From Bacillus sp. 103mf (lineage in GTDB: Bacteria > Bacillota > Bacilli > Bacillales > Bacillaceae_G), in NCBI RefSeq assembly GCF_900116295.1, contig NZ_FPAF01000002.1:533177-597176 (forward strand): a stretch of 64,000 bases of DNA, given 5' to 3'. Shown here in pieces: positions 19,324-28,130 of the stretch. Within the stretch, counting starts at the first letter, position 1. Every line of letters starts with the position of its first letter. The notes below the pieces were generated by a model that was given only the letters and a program-made list of their open reading frames with translations, made no database searches and was not told the DNA's origin. Made by a program: the position numbers and the translations under genes.

Positions 19324-21009
19324 GTGTCTTTAAAAAAATTTGCAGATGCATTACCCATTCCTCCTGTCTTAAAGCCAAAAGGTAACTATGATGGAATCCC
19401 ATTCTATGAGGTAACGATGAGGCAAGTCAAACAAAAATTACATCGTGATTTGCCGCCAACTACCGTCTGGGGGTACAACAGTATGTACCCTGGCCCTACA
19501 TTCGAAGTAGAAAGAAATCACCCTATTTTTGTAAAATGGAAAAATAAATTGCCCTTTGAACACCTGCTGCCTGTCGACCAAACTGTTCATGGTGCGGAAT
19601 CAAACCAACCTTCTGTTAGGACGGTTGTCCATTTACATGGCGGTCGGGTTCGTCCAGAAAGTGACGGATATCCTGATGCATGGTTCACAAGAGATTTTAA
19701 AAATGTTGGGACGAAATTCGTGACTGAAGTCTACTATTATCCAAACTGTCAACGCCCTACAACACTTTGGTATCATGATCACGCCATTGGAATCACCCGT
19801 TTGAACGTTTATGCAGGTCTTGCAGGCTTCTATCTTCTCAGAGATGAAGAAGAGAAAAAGTTGAATCTTCCTAGTGGAAAATTTGAAATTCCGTTGGTCA
19901 TTCAAGATCGCTCGTTCTATGCCAATGGTGAACTATTTTATCCATCCCAACCAGGAAATATGCCGCCCCCAGCCCCGCAGCCACCTCCACCAATCGACCC
20001 TGCATTACCAAATCCGTCAGTTGTTCCGGAATTTTTCGGTAACACAATTTTAGTCAACGGAAAAGTATGGCCTTATCTTGAGGTTGAACCGCGAAAATAC
20101 CGGTTCCGCATCCTAAATGGCTCCAATTCTCGTTTTTATCGTATGCAGCTGAGCTCTGGGCAAAATTTTGTCCAAATTGGTACGGATGGAGGACTTTTAG
20201 AAAAACCAGTCCTAGTATCCGAACTCATCCTTGCCCCTGCGGAACGCGCCGATGTCATTGTCGATTTTTCAAACCATAATGGTGAGAATATTATTTTAAC
20301 AAATGACGCACCAACCCCGTTCCCTGACGGCGAAAGTCCTTCTGGAGATCTGAAGCAGATTATGCAATTTCGCGTCAAACAAACATGCTACAAACCTGAC
20401 AAAAGTAAAATTCCTGAAAAGTTGAGTTGCTTGGAACAACTTAATCCCCAGGATGCTGTAATGACACGCAAAAACACTTTACTTGAAGCTACCGATAAAT
20501 TTGGACGCCCTATGCCATTATTAAACAATCTGGAATGGAATCAGCCCATTACAGAAAGCCCATATAATGGAACCATAGAGATTTGGGAGCTGTACAATAC
20601 GACACCAGACACTCACCCGATTCACTTGCACCTTGTCAATTTTCAAATTTTGAATCGTGCTGTATTTACCGGCGATCCAACTGGATTTAACCTTAAAGTC
20701 GGGCCACCAATACCACCCGATCCAAACGAGAGAGGATGGAAAGATACTGTTCGCGCCAATCCCGGGGAAGTTACTCGAATTATTGCACGTTTTGGTCCAT
20801 TTACAGGAACCTACCCGTGGCACTGCCACATTCTTGAACACGAAGATTACGACATGATGAGACCATACGAGGTGCTAGCTAACCCTAGCTTTAACCCACG
20901 CGAACAAAATCCAGAACAATGCAGCGATAACTCCTTTTCTCAATGTTTTGACTGTCACAAACGCCGTAAAGATAAATGCAGTAAAAAAAGAAGATGCGAT
21001 GATGATTGA
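19324..21009 (+). CDS. cotA: CotA-type multicopper oxidase (spore coat laccase/bilirubin oxidase)
   Basis: 561 residues with all four copper-binding motifs: HLHGG (H103, H105), WYHDH (H151, H153), HPIHLH (431-436) and HCHILEHEDYDM (H500, C501, H502, H506, M511). C501 to M511 has the ten-residue spacing of the CotA type-1 site. CotA sits in the outer spore coat, oxidises phenolics and bilirubin with O2, and makes brown pigment. Two features are unusual: a proline-rich loop (PPPAPQPPPP, near 219) and a Cys/Lys/Arg-rich tail after about residue 530. The start is GTG after AAAAAGGAGG. The gene stands alone with its own terminator. Confidence 0.93.
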   Translation: MSLKKFADALPIPPVLKPKGNYDGIPFYEVTMRQVKQKLHRDLPPTTVWGYNSMYPGPTFEVERNHPIFVKWKNKLPFEHLLPVDQTVHGAESNQPSVRTVVHLHGGRVRPESDGYPDAWFTRDFKNVGTKFVTEVYYYPNCQRPTTLWYHDHAIGITRLNVYAGLAGFYLLRDEEEKKLNLPSGKFEIPLVIQDRSFYANGELFYPSQPGNMPPPAPQPPPPIDPALPNPSVVPEFFGNTILVNGKVWPYLEVEPRKYRFRILNGSNSRFYRMQLSSGQNFVQIGTDGGLLEKPVLVSELILAPAERADVIVDFSNHNGENIILTNDAPTPFPDGESPSGDLKQIMQFRVKQTCYKPDKSKIPEKLSCLEQLNPQDAVMTRKNTLLEATDKFGRPMPLLNNLEWNQPITESPYNGTIEIWELYNTTPDTHPIHLHLVNFQILNRAVFTGDPTGFNLKVGPPIPPDPNERGWKDTVRANPGEVTRIIARFGPFTGTYPWHCHILEHEDYDMMRPYEVLANPSFNPREQNPEQCSDNSFSQCFDCHKRRKDKCSKKRRCDDD

Positions 21010-21063
21010 ATTCAATATTCAAGTTTAGTTATACATTTTTTAGCAACATTCAAATCCTAACAT

Positions 21064-21110
21064 AAAAAAGAAGAGAAATAATGATTTCTTGATTTCTCTT
21101 CTCCTTTTCA
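21064..21110 (+). terminator. Terminator after cotA
   Basis: AGAAGAGAAAT / ATTTCTCTTCT stem followed by CCTTTTC. Confidence 0.8.
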
Positions 21111-21215
21111 TTCAGTAAATTTTAATGTTGATATTTAGATAAATCTAAGGGAAACCTGAACTATAAAGGTTTCCCATTCTTTGTTGAAGTATGAATCCGT
21201 AGCACTATACTATTT

Positions 21216-21719
21216 TTAAAGTGGCGGATTTTCCACGCCTAAATGAATCCAATCTTCTTTTGGTGGACCATAAACTCCAAATGGTTTGATTCCTGCTTGA
21301 CGCATAAGAACTGTAATTTGTCCACGATGATGAACAATGTGCTTAATTAGCCCCATTAAGATTGTAGCGTTTGATTCCTGTCTTCCAAATGCTTCTTGTA
21401 TTTGCTTTAGGGATTCACCTGTCCATTGTTCTTCAATAACTTTGGCCGCATCGAGACTTATATCTTTAAAGGTTTCAGCAATTTCCTTCGCTGAGGTTGG
21501 TACACTTTCTGCATTTTCTACTCCATCTATCTTCAATCCGAAATGAGCTAAATACTCCGGAATACTTGTTGTCAAATGCCACGCAATCCTCCCCAATGTA
21601 CGACCTTCTAGATACACTTGTTGTTTTAAGGATTCATCTGTCAAACCATCCAAAACTTTTTGAGTTAGTAATGCTTCCCTATTCCATTCCTTAATGAAGT
21701 CTGAAATTGTTACATACAT
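21216..21719 (-). CDS. DinB-family protein
   Basis: 167 residues from the ATG at 21719, with GGAGGG upstream. An in-frame codon at 21764 adds 15 residues without a ribosome site. The DinB/YfiT-type four-helix bundle is indicated by the metal-binding histidines in GRIAWHLTTSIPEYLAHFG and KHIVHHRGQITVLMRQAG. Such proteins are putative metal-dependent enzymes, some being thiol (bacillithiol) transferases, and many are uncharacterised. It stands alone. The biochemical role here is unknown. Confidence 0.88.
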   Translation of the reverse strand: MYVTISDFIKEWNREALLTQKVLDGLTDESLKQQVYLEGRTLGRIAWHLTTSIPEYLAHFGLKIDGVENAESVPTSAKEIAETFKDISLDAAKVIEEQWTGESLKQIQEAFGRQESNATILMGLIKHIVHHRGQITVLMRQAGIKPFGVYGPPKEDWIHLGVENPPL

Positions 21720-21992
21720 AAATAATCCCTCCACAATCAAATTTTTTCTCGAAATACAGTACAAAACATTCGTTTCTGTATCTCAATTTCCCTTCTTGAA
21801 TTGGAACTACTCATTGATAGACTTGTTCTTTTTTGTATGTATAAAGATTCATATTGCATCACTTTTCCATTTATTATACATTGGGTAAAAAGTAATTTTC
21901 AAAAATAACTTAACAGAAGGAAGCATTATACATAAACACTAGTTTTTCATTTCAATATAAATGCCAATGCCTTTCAAGGGAGCGAGAAAACA

Positions 21993-22991
21993 ATGAAACT
22001 TAGCAAATTACAAAAAGGAGATTTAATTGGAATTTATTCTCCTTCATCACCAGCAACTTATACAGCACCGAAAAGATTTTATCGAGCCAAAAAATTTTTA
22101 GAGGACAAAGGTTTTTATATAATAGAAGGAAATTTAACTGGAAAACACGATAACTACCGGTCTGGAAATATTAAAGAACGGGCCGAAGAATTCAATGAGT
22201 TAATAAGAAATCCGAACATCAAATGTATCATGTCAACCATTGGTGGGATGAATTCTAATTCAATATTGCCTTATATTGATTATGACGCATTTATAAAAGA
22301 CCCGAAAATCATGATAGGTTATTCTGATGTTACTGCAATATTACTTGGGATATACGCCAAAACTGGAATAACTACATTTTATGGACCTGCATTAATCCCT
22401 TCATTTGGTGAATTTGAACCATTTGTCAACTTTACATACGAATATTTTAGTGAAATGCTAGAAGAGAAACAGAAGCTCCCATATACTATTAAAAAGCCGC
22501 CTTGTTGGACGGATGAGTTTATCAATTGGGAAGAAAAAACGAAGGAAAAACAACGTATAAAAAATGATTGGATCTGTGTAAATGCAGGAAAGACAACAGG
22601 AAGGGTAATTGGAGGAAATTTAGACACTTTAACTGGCATTTGGGGTAGCGAATACATGCCAGAAATAAAAGATGGAGATATCCTTTTTATCGAAGATACA
22701 ACAAAAGATGCTGCTACTATTGAAAGAAGTTTTTCATTACTAAAACTCAATGGAGTATTTAATAAAATTTCTGGTTTAATCCTTGGAAAGCATGAGCAAT
22801 TTAACGATAGTGGTACAAATAAAAAGCCTTATGAGATTCTATTAGAAGTTTTAGATGGCATTAACATACCGTTTATTGCAGATTTTGATTGCTGCCACAC
22901 CCACCCGATGTTAACCATTCCAATTGGTATGAAAATAGAGATGGATGCAACAAATAAAACAGTACGAATTCTTGAAGATTGGATACGTTAA
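21993..22991 (+). CDS. S66-family peptidase, MccF/LD-carboxypeptidase-like
   Basis: 332 residues. The nucleophile is S111 in IGYSDVTAIL, the acid is E234 in DILFIEDTTKDA, and the likely catalytic histidine is H302 in CCHTHPMLTIPIG. This Ser-Glu-His arrangement defines S66. The family includes peptidoglycan LD-carboxypeptidases and MccF-type immunity peptidases that cleave microcin C-like nucleotide peptides. Lack of a signal peptide and the GLILGKHEQFND region fit the cytosolic MccF branch better. The start has a GGGAGCG site. A very long terminator follows. Confidence 0.9.
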   Translation: MKLSKLQKGDLIGIYSPSSPATYTAPKRFYRAKKFLEDKGFYIIEGNLTGKHDNYRSGNIKERAEEFNELIRNPNIKCIMSTIGGMNSNSILPYIDYDAFIKDPKIMIGYSDVTAILLGIYAKTGITTFYGPALIPSFGEFEPFVNFTYEYFSEMLEEKQKLPYTIKKPPCWTDEFINWEEKTKEKQRIKNDWICVNAGKTTGRVIGGNLDTLTGIWGSEYMPEIKDGDILFIEDTTKDAATIERSFSLLKLNGVFNKISGLILGKHEQFNDSGTNKKPYEILLEVLDGINIPFIADFDCCHTHPMLTIPIGMKIEMDATNKTVRILEDWIR

Positions 22992-22997
22992 ATCTAT

Positions 22998-23051
22998 TAA
23001 AAGGAAAAAGAAGACAATCATCTATAGATGATTGTCTTCTTTTTCCTTTTG
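22998..23051. terminator. Very stable bidirectional terminator
   Basis: 24-base perfect stem (AAAAGGAAAAAGAAGACAAT... ) with loop TATA and flanking T-run. Confidence 0.9.
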
Positions 23052-23103
23052 TATATCAATAAAGATTGGACTTAAAAACTAGTAAACACCATTACAATAA
23101 AGA

Positions 23104-23457
23104 TTATACAAAACTTAAACAAACTAATATCAATGGAATAATCAATGCAAATAAAAGAAAAATCCCTCGTTTTTTTCTCTTTTTTGAAATGGCATCATCT
23201 GTTTTTTTCTCATATGTCCCACTTACATATAATGCGATTACCAAGAATAGAAAACCTAGTAATATTGGATACATCATTTTCCACACCATAGGTAGATAGT
23301 CCTTACTCATATCAAGACTTGGATCATCCCAAAATAATGCAAGTATTACTGCATAGAAACAAGACAATGTAATTCCAATACTATGTATAACAAATATTAT
23401 GATTGAAAATATCTTTATAAAAATATCTTTCAAAGATTCTCTAATCACTTTTTCCAC
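23104..23457 (-). CDS. Hypothetical three-segment membrane protein
   Basis: 117 residues from the GTG at 23457, chosen because GGAGGAGAAAGTT lies immediately upstream. An earlier ATG at 23487 would put the ribosome site inside the gene. Three hydrophobic segments are seen: IFSIIIFVIHSIGITLSCFY, MMYPILLGFLFLVIALYV and GIFLLFALIIPLILVCLSF. The last two are separated by a charged loop (SGTYEKKTDDAISKKRKKR). No family recognised. Confidence 0.75.
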   Translation of the reverse strand: MEKVIRESLKDIFIKIFSIIIFVIHSIGITLSCFYAVILALFWDDPSLDMSKDYLPMVWKMMYPILLGFLFLVIALYVSGTYEKKTDDAISKKRKKRGIFLLFALIIPLILVCLSFV

Positions 23458-23588
23458 AACTTTCTCCTCCAAATAATATTTTTTCATCCTATTCTAAAAA
23501 GAATAATTTAATTTGAAGAATTTAGATAACGATTAATTTTCCATTCATATACTGTGCATGTGCACGCTACCACATGTAGTAAAAAATA

Positions 23589-23948
23589 TTAACACTTGCC
23601 ATCAAACTTAGGATTTGGGCCGTATTTATTATCGTCTTCTTGACTATTCTGACAAAAGAATATAAGGAGAACAATACGGCCAATGATAGGAATAAAGCTT
23701 AGCAGTTGTAACCATCCTGTTTTTCCAGTATCATGTAGTCTGCGAGCCCTAACAGCAAGCATTGGCAATGTCATTGCGATCACATACATCCCAGCAATTG
23801 ACAAAAATGTTTTTGACACTACTTCTCCAAGGAATGCAAGTACACAGAATACTATTACATGAATAAGGAAAAACATCCAATATTCTTTACGACGAGCCCT
23901 CCCTCGAAATCCTACATAGTTCTTAAGTACTTTTAAATACCATTGCAC
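23589..23948 (-). CDS. DUF805 membrane protein (copy 2)
   Basis: 119 residues from the GTG at 23948 (VQWYLKVLKNYVGFRGRARR-KEYW), with AAAGGAGAG upstream. Aligning the start with the copy at 18213 supports this choice over the upstream ATG. The RRLHDTGKTGWLQLL signature and the hydrophilic end NSQEDDNKYGPNPK are conserved. The two copies sit 5 kb apart in opposite orientation. The function is unknown. Confidence 0.88.
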   Translation of the reverse strand: MQWYLKVLKNYVGFRGRARRKEYWMFFLIHVIVFCVLAFLGEVVSKTFLSIAGMYVIAMTLPMLAVRARRLHDTGKTGWLQLLSFIPIIGRIVLLIFFCQNSQEDDNKYGPNPKFDGKC

Positions 23949-24216
23949 GCAAGATCTCTCCTTTCTTATTTTAATAACTATAGTAAAATAGTAAAAAATG
24001 GATTGCAATTCAAAATATAACATTTCCATTTCATACTGTCTAGATAATATAAATGAAAAGCATTTGATTAAAAACTATTTCTGTATAATCGCTTTTCAAT
24101 AGACACTTTATTAACGAAAAAAACAGATGGAATTGAAACTCTTAACACACTATAATTAGGCGAAGCCATTTCTAATAGAATAAAAACCTTCATTATTACA
24201 GAAAGAAGTGATTACA

Positions 24217-24468
24217 TTGATTAAATTTGTCCAATTTATATTTGGTAAACCTTGCAAAAAAGGTAACACGTTCCAAACTAAATTTTCACGCTTTGTTTAT
24301 TGGAATGCTATTGTGCTCTACTTTTTTGCGGTGATATTTTTGGGAGTATGTTCACTTTTTAATACAGTATTTCTTCCATCCCTAATAGGATCTTTGTTTT
24401 TTCCGTTGATATTTAGATTGGTTTATTATATGAATCTAAAAATGAATGGGCTCGAAGAAAAAGATTAG
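24217..24468 (+). CDS. Small membrane protein
   Basis: 83 residues from the TTG at 24217, which sits eight bases after the AGAAG of AGAAGTGAT. A GTG at 24208 overlaps the ribosome site. Two hydrophobic segments (IVLYFFAVIFLGVCSLF and SLIGSLFFPLIFRLVYYM) follow a basic N-terminus (GKPCKKGNTFQTKFSR). No family recognised. Confidence 0.6.
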   Translation: MIKFVQFIFGKPCKKGNTFQTKFSRFVYWNAIVLYFFAVIFLGVCSLFNTVFLPSLIGSLFFPLIFRLVYYMNLKMNGLEEKD

Positions 24469-24497
24469 ATATAAAAGGGACTACTACAGATAAGATT

Positions 24498-24640
24498 ATA
24501 TATAAATCCATTTTAATTTTTCTACATACAAGTCACCGCTATGCAGAACATAACATGACCGCTTCTATGCACGGCCAGATCCTCTCGTCTTCCCTAAAAG
24601 GAAAGGGATTTTTATGTCGTTTTTTAACTTGTATATATTA
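24498..24640. repeat. R1 family copy d
   Basis: About 143 bp: TATATAAATCCATTTTAATT ... CACGGCCAGATCCTCTCGTC ... CTTGTATATATTA. Shorter than copies a and c because the central block is missing. Confidence 0.75.
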
Positions 24641-24650
24641 CAAGGAAAAT

Positions 24651-24701
24651 TAATAAAAAAGAAACAATCTCCTGTTATAAGCGATTGTTTCTTTTTTATT
24701 A
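24651..24701. terminator. Terminator of the PapR-like gene
   Basis: TAATAAAAAAGAAACAATC / GATTGTTTCTTTTTTATTA, overlapping the stop codon on the minus strand. Confidence 0.85.
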
Positions 24702-24839
24702 ATACTCAAATGGCAAGATAGACATTAAATCGCCTTCTTCAGTGTCCTCTTTAGGATTCATTGCAACTTCGTTACGTTCAAAAGACATACACGTTAGCAT
24801 CGCTAATGCTACTAAACTCCCCACAAAAACTTTTTGCAT
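24699..24839 (-). CDS. PapR-like signalling-peptide precursor (orphan)
   Basis: A 46-residue frame too short for usual gene finders: MQKVFVGSLVALAMLTCMSF, an acidic middle, and the end GDLMSILPFEY. PapR, the peptide that activates PlcR, has the same plan: about 48 residues, a KKLLIGSLLTLAMA-like signal segment, acidic linker, and a C-terminal pheromone such as ...LPFEF. The ATG follows GGGGGGAATAGT. A perfect PlcR box lies 50 bases upstream. No plcR or other RNPP-type receptor gene is adjacent, unlike plcR-papR. It could be a second PapR sensed by PlcR or a paralogue, or an antagonist. I have not verified secretion or activity. Confidence 0.8.
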   Translation of the reverse strand: MQKVFVGSLVALAMLTCMSFERNEVAMNPKEDTEEGDLMSILPFEY

Positions 24840-24859
24840 ACTATTCCCCCCACATTTTT

Positions 24860-24907
24860 AATATAGCACGAAGTAATATTTGTATCATATGCAATATTGC
24901 ATATGAT
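24860..24907 (-). promoter_or_regulatory. PlcR box and -10 element upstream of the PapR-like gene
   Basis: TATGCAATATTGCATA at 24888-24903 fits the PlcR consensus TATGNAWWWWTNCATA at every position, and the symmetry extends to a 24-base perfect palindrome (24884-24907). On the minus strand a TATATT -10 hexamer lies at 24865-24860, between the box and the start codon. Confidence 0.85.
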
Positions 24908-24997
24908 TTCGTATTTTCAGATAAAAACAATTGTGTTACAATAAATTTTCCATCAAACCGTCTTAGTGGTTAGTACTCACTAGCCCCTGAGAAAAAC

Positions 24998-25027
24998 AGC
25001 CCATTGTCTAAACAAATGGGCTTTTTC
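24998..25027 (+). terminator. Stand-alone + strand terminator
   Basis: AGCCCATT GTCTAAACA AATGGGCT then TTTTTC. No + strand gene ends nearby. It may end a short transcript starting near 24930-24960, or be a relic. Confidence 0.6.
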
Positions 25028-25112
25028 ATATGCAGCCTAGAAAGATAATGGTAGTTTTTCAACAAACAAATGAAAATCATCTTGCATCGAAAAGTTCATA
25101 AAAAACGCTATC

Positions 25113-25153
25113 CTTTTTATACATTTCTACAAAAAGAATAGCGCTTTTTTCAT
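25113..25153. terminator. Terminator after MFS gene
   Basis: AAAAAACGCTATCCTTTTT / AAAAAGAATAGCGCTTTTTT. Confidence 0.85.
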
Positions 25154-25163
25154 AAATTAAAAA

Positions 25164-26294
25164 TTATTTTAGTGACTTTTTTACCAACAAAATAAAAATG
25201 AACAGACTAATAAATCCAGATACAGCACAAACAATAAATAGCATTTGATATCCCATGAGCTGTGAAACAAATCCTAGAAGAATAGACCCCAAACCAATCC
25301 CTAAATCAAAAGCAGTAAAAAATGTAGCGTTTGCTACACCTCTTTTCTCTGGTGGAGCTAATCGTATAGTTACTATTTGAAGAGCAGGTTGCGCTGCTCC
25401 AAATCCAATTCCATACAAAATAGCTGTAATAACTAGTCCAACAAGCCCTTTTGTCATTGCTAGGACTAATAGTGCGACTATCAGTGTACAAAGTGCAGGA
25501 ACAATAATGACCCCTTCTCCATGTTTATCGGATATCTTCCCTGCAAGTGGTCTAATTACTGTAAGTGTGACAGCATAAACTAAGAAAAAAGTACCAACAT
25601 TAACTTGAATTTTTGCCGCAAACAGTGGTAAAAATGTTGTAATGCCACCAAAAGTAAGGGATAGAAAAAATGTAACAATAGCGATTGGTAAAACGGTTTT
25701 TTCAAAAAATGATATTGGTTTTTTTGCTGCACTTTGAACTGCTGGAATTTTTGTACCAAATGCGAGTATGAATGAAATAAGTGCTAATGCTGTGCATAGA
25801 AGAAATAGATAATGAAATGAAAATGATTTTGCTACCCAAAGACCTAATATTGGTCCTAAAGCCATGCCTAAAGTCATTGCCAGTCCATACCATCCCATGC
25901 CTTCTCCGCGACGAGATGGTGGAATCACATCAGTCACAGCCGTTCCGATCGAAGTTGTAGCAATTGCCCAGCTAATTCCATGAAGGATACGTAATACCAC
26001 TAAAAATATAACGCCTGTTACCCAATCGTAAAAATACATTGTAATTGCAAAAAATAGTAGTCCGCTTATTATAAATACGCGCCTGCCATATCGATCCATT
26101 AATCCGCCAACAATAGGACGTAAAATGACTGCCGATATTGTAAACACTCCAATAATAAATCCAACTTGAGATTCACTCCCACCTAATTGTTTAATAAACA
26201 TCGGTAGTGTTGGCATGAGTAAATAAAAACCACTAAATAGTAATAATGCTGTAATTGTCAGCATTATATAGTTCTTTGTCCATAATCGTTCCAT
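25164..26294 (-). CDS. MFS drug/solute exporter
   Basis: 376 residues with about twelve hydrophobic segments. The loop 2-3 signature reads GGLMDRYGRRV and there is a motif-C-like stretch (GLAMTLGMALGPILGLW), indicating an antiporter of the DHA1 drug:H+ group. I start at the ATG at 26294 (MERLWTKNYIML), since the upstream 15 codons have no ribosome site and are hydrophilic. Substrate is unknown. It lies next to the azoreductase gene, but a terminator separates them. Confidence 0.88.
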   Translation of the reverse strand: MERLWTKNYIMLTITALLLFSGFYLLMPTLPMFIKQLGGSESQVGFIIGVFTISAVILRPIVGGLMDRYGRRVFIISGLLFFAITMYFYDWVTGVIFLVVLRILHGISWAIATTSIGTAVTDVIPPSRRGEGMGWYGLAMTLGMALGPILGLWVAKSFSFHYLFLLCTALALISFILAFGTKIPAVQSAAKKPISFFEKTVLPIAIVTFFLSLTFGGITTFLPLFAAKIQVNVGTFFLVYAVTLTVIRPLAGKISDKHGEGVIIVPALCTLIVALLVLAMTKGLVGLVITAILYGIGFGAAQPALQIVTIRLAPPEKRGVANATFFTAFDLGIGLGSILLGFVSQLMGYQMLFIVCAVSGFISLFIFILLVKKSLK

Positions 26295-26347
26295 TATAAT
26301 GTAATCCTGCTTTCTATCGTTTATGTTCTTACCACCCAAAAGTAGAA

Positions 26348-26390
26348 TAAAAAAGCAGTACCACCGCTATAAAAGTGTTGGTACTGCCAT
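26348..26390 (-). terminator. Terminator after azoreductase gene
   Basis: Minus strand GGCAGTACCA / TGGTACTGC followed by TTTTTT. Confidence 0.85.
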
Positions 26391-26414
26391 ATTGAGTGAC
26401 AAGGGTTTTGTTAA

Positions 26415-27041
26415 TTAGAACGTACTTGCTACTTTAACAGCCGTTTCAAGCCCTGTAGCAATAATTTCTTCTGCTTTATCAGGGAATTGGCTGTGGCCTT
26501 CAATCACTACTTTCTCCATATCTTTTACACCGAAGAAGTTCATCATACTTGCTACATATTTAACAGCCATTTCCATTTCAGCTTTTGTTCCTTTAGAATA
26601 TACACCGCCACTTGCGTTTAATAGTGCAATTTTCTTATCCCCGATAAGACCTACCGGACCTTCTGGCGTATATTTAAATGTTTTGCCCGCGCGGTTTAAG
26701 TAATCAATATATGTGTGTAGTACAGCTGGGATTGTTAAGTTCCATAACGGGAAACCAAATACAACTTTATCAGCTGCAAGGAATTGATCTAAATATTTAT
26801 CAGCCACAGCCACAGCTTTTGCTTCTTCTGCTGTTAAATCAAGTCCTCTACTAACCTTAAATGTACCGTTAATCATATCTACTCCTACATATGGCAATTC
26901 TTCATTGTATAAATCAAGCTCTACCACTGTATCGTTTGGATGTGATTCTTTATAGCTTGCTAAAAAAGCCTCATATAATTTCACACTAACCGCCTGATCT
27001 GCTGGACGATTGTTTGCTTTTACAAATAAAACTGTTGTCAT
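26415..27041 (-). CDS. azoR: FMN-dependent NADH-azoreductase (quinone reductase)
   Basis: 208 residues, the standard AzoR size. The flavodoxin-like fold is indicated by VLFVKANNRPADQAVSVKLY at the N-terminus, the FPLWNLTIPAVLHTYIDYL loop and LLNASGGVYS. AzoR enzymes reduce azo dyes and quinones by two electrons with NADH and protect against thiol-reactive quinones. GGAGGAAAAG precedes the ATG. The promoter upstream lies between two MarR-type palindromes, and a marR gene with identical palindromes is 1.4 kb away, so repression by that MarR protein and release by quinones or electrophiles is the likely control. Confidence 0.95.
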   Translation of the reverse strand: MTTVLFVKANNRPADQAVSVKLYEAFLASYKESHPNDTVVELDLYNEELPYVGVDMINGTFKVSRGLDLTAEEAKAVAVADKYLDQFLAADKVVFGFPLWNLTIPAVLHTYIDYLNRAGKTFKYTPEGPVGLIGDKKIALLNASGGVYSKGTKAEMEMAVKYVASMMNFFGVKDMEKVVIEGHSQFPDKAEEIIATGLETAVKVASTF

Positions 27042-27128
27042 TCTCTTTTCCTCCTGTTACTCACTCTTACGTTGTTCTATATTTACACATTAAAAATGGG
27101 TATCCCATTTCTTTTATAATAAAAACAA

Positions 27129-27151
27129 CATAGTCAACCAAATTGACTATG
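27129..27151. promoter_or_regulatory. MarR-type operator A1
   Basis: Perfect palindrome CATAGTCAA-5-TTGACTATG, overlapping the region just after the azoR -10 element. Confidence 0.8.
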
Positions 27152-27157
27152 TTGTGC

Positions 27158-27186
27158 ATAGTACAATAAAATTCAAATAAAGTCAA
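27158..27186 (-). promoter_or_regulatory. azoR promoter embedded in operators
   Basis: On the minus strand TTGACT (27186-27181), 17-base spacer, TACTAT (27163-27158). The -35 hexamer is part of operator A2, so bound repressor would block RNA polymerase. Confidence 0.75.
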
Positions 27187-27203
27187 CTTAATTGACTTTA
27201 TTT
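27175..27203. promoter_or_regulatory. MarR-type operator A2
   Basis: Perfect palindrome AAATAAAGTCAA-5-TTGACTTTATTT, followed by AAGGAGG and a stub ATGATGTAA where the marR gene would start in the ancestral layout. The DNA to 27390 shows only broken frames. Confidence 0.8.
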
Positions 27204-27390
27204 AAGGAGGTTTTATAAATGATGTAACGAGTTGTTCCATTGCCATATTCTCTAATACTTGCTCCATTGTTTCTTGTGCTTGGACTAAAACAATTTGTAT
27301 ATTTGCTCTTATAGGACGGCTTTTCATGGAAATGAAACAACTTTTCCTCTTCTACAACATCCACCGCTCAGTACACGTCTAATAAAGTAT

Positions 27391-27975
27391 CTACACTGTT
27401 TTTTTAAAACTATACTCCATTTCTCCGGCTAGTGCTTCAGGAGTATCACCAGTTTCTCTGAAATCATGTGTATAAATTTGTTCAAACGGCCCAAAATTTA
27501 CTTGCTTATAAAATTCAAAACAAGGAAATCCATCATGTGTACCTTGAATATCGACAGTACCATCTTTTTTGACATGTACTGTTAATAGGTAGTCAACGGG
27601 AGGTGCATATACATTTAATGGGTTGCTAGCACTTGCACCCATTTGAAACTTGACGTCATCAGACCCCCATACAATATCAGTACACAAAATACCTTCTGTA
27701 CTCGCTTTTCCTGTTCTTTTATTAACGGAACCATCTGAAGTTGTGACTCTTTCTGTTGTTATGCCAGTATTCGCATATGTGAAAATTTCTTTTTTGTAAA
27801 AATCTACAACTACTTCTTGTTCCACTCTGGAACGCATAGCGTTTACAGCATAAGGTGTAAATTCACGTGAATCACCTTCGAATTGAATTACGTTTCCTGT
27901 TTGAATATCCTTCCTAGGTTCAGTCCAAGACATTGGAATAAATACACTTGCTCTAATTTTAACGATATTAGTCAT
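27391..27975 (-). CDS. DUF3238 family protein
   Basis: 194 residues from the ATG at 27975 (MTNIVKIRASVFIPMSWTEP), with GAGGTG upstream. A longer frame to 28068 would run through the duplicated region without a ribosome site. The pattern IRASVFIPMSW, FEGDSREFTPYAVNAMRSRVE and FYKQVNFGPFEQIYTHDFRE matches DUF3238, known mainly from Bacillus and of unknown function. A C-terminal fragment of a second copy lies at 28189-28335. The gene may be read from the leftward promoter at operator B, which would place it under the same MarR control. Confidence 0.8.
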   Translation of the reverse strand: MTNIVKIRASVFIPMSWTEPRKDIQTGNVIQFEGDSREFTPYAVNAMRSRVEQEVVVDFYKKEIFTYANTGITTERVTTSDGSVNKRTGKASTEGILCTDIVWGSDDVKFQMGASASNPLNVYAPPVDYLLTVHVKKDGTVDIQGTHDGFPCFEFYKQVNFGPFEQIYTHDFRETGDTPEALAGEMEYSFKKTV

Positions 27976-28130
27976 GAGACACACCTCTGTAATTCTAATT
28001 TTATTTTGGGTAATACATAACATTGAACCACCCCGCAAAACAGGTGGCAATTTCTTTCGCATAATCAATTGCTGTTCCTTTACTATTTGCTGCTTCTTGT
28101 TTAAATAGCGATACTTTTTTGATTCATATT

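Noticed and set aside
27219-27390. 41-codon minus frame (MKSRPIRANIQIVLVQAQET)
   Set aside because: Partly coding-like, but the frame upstream is broken and its end overlaps the operator and ribosome-site region, so I treated it as debris of the duplication.
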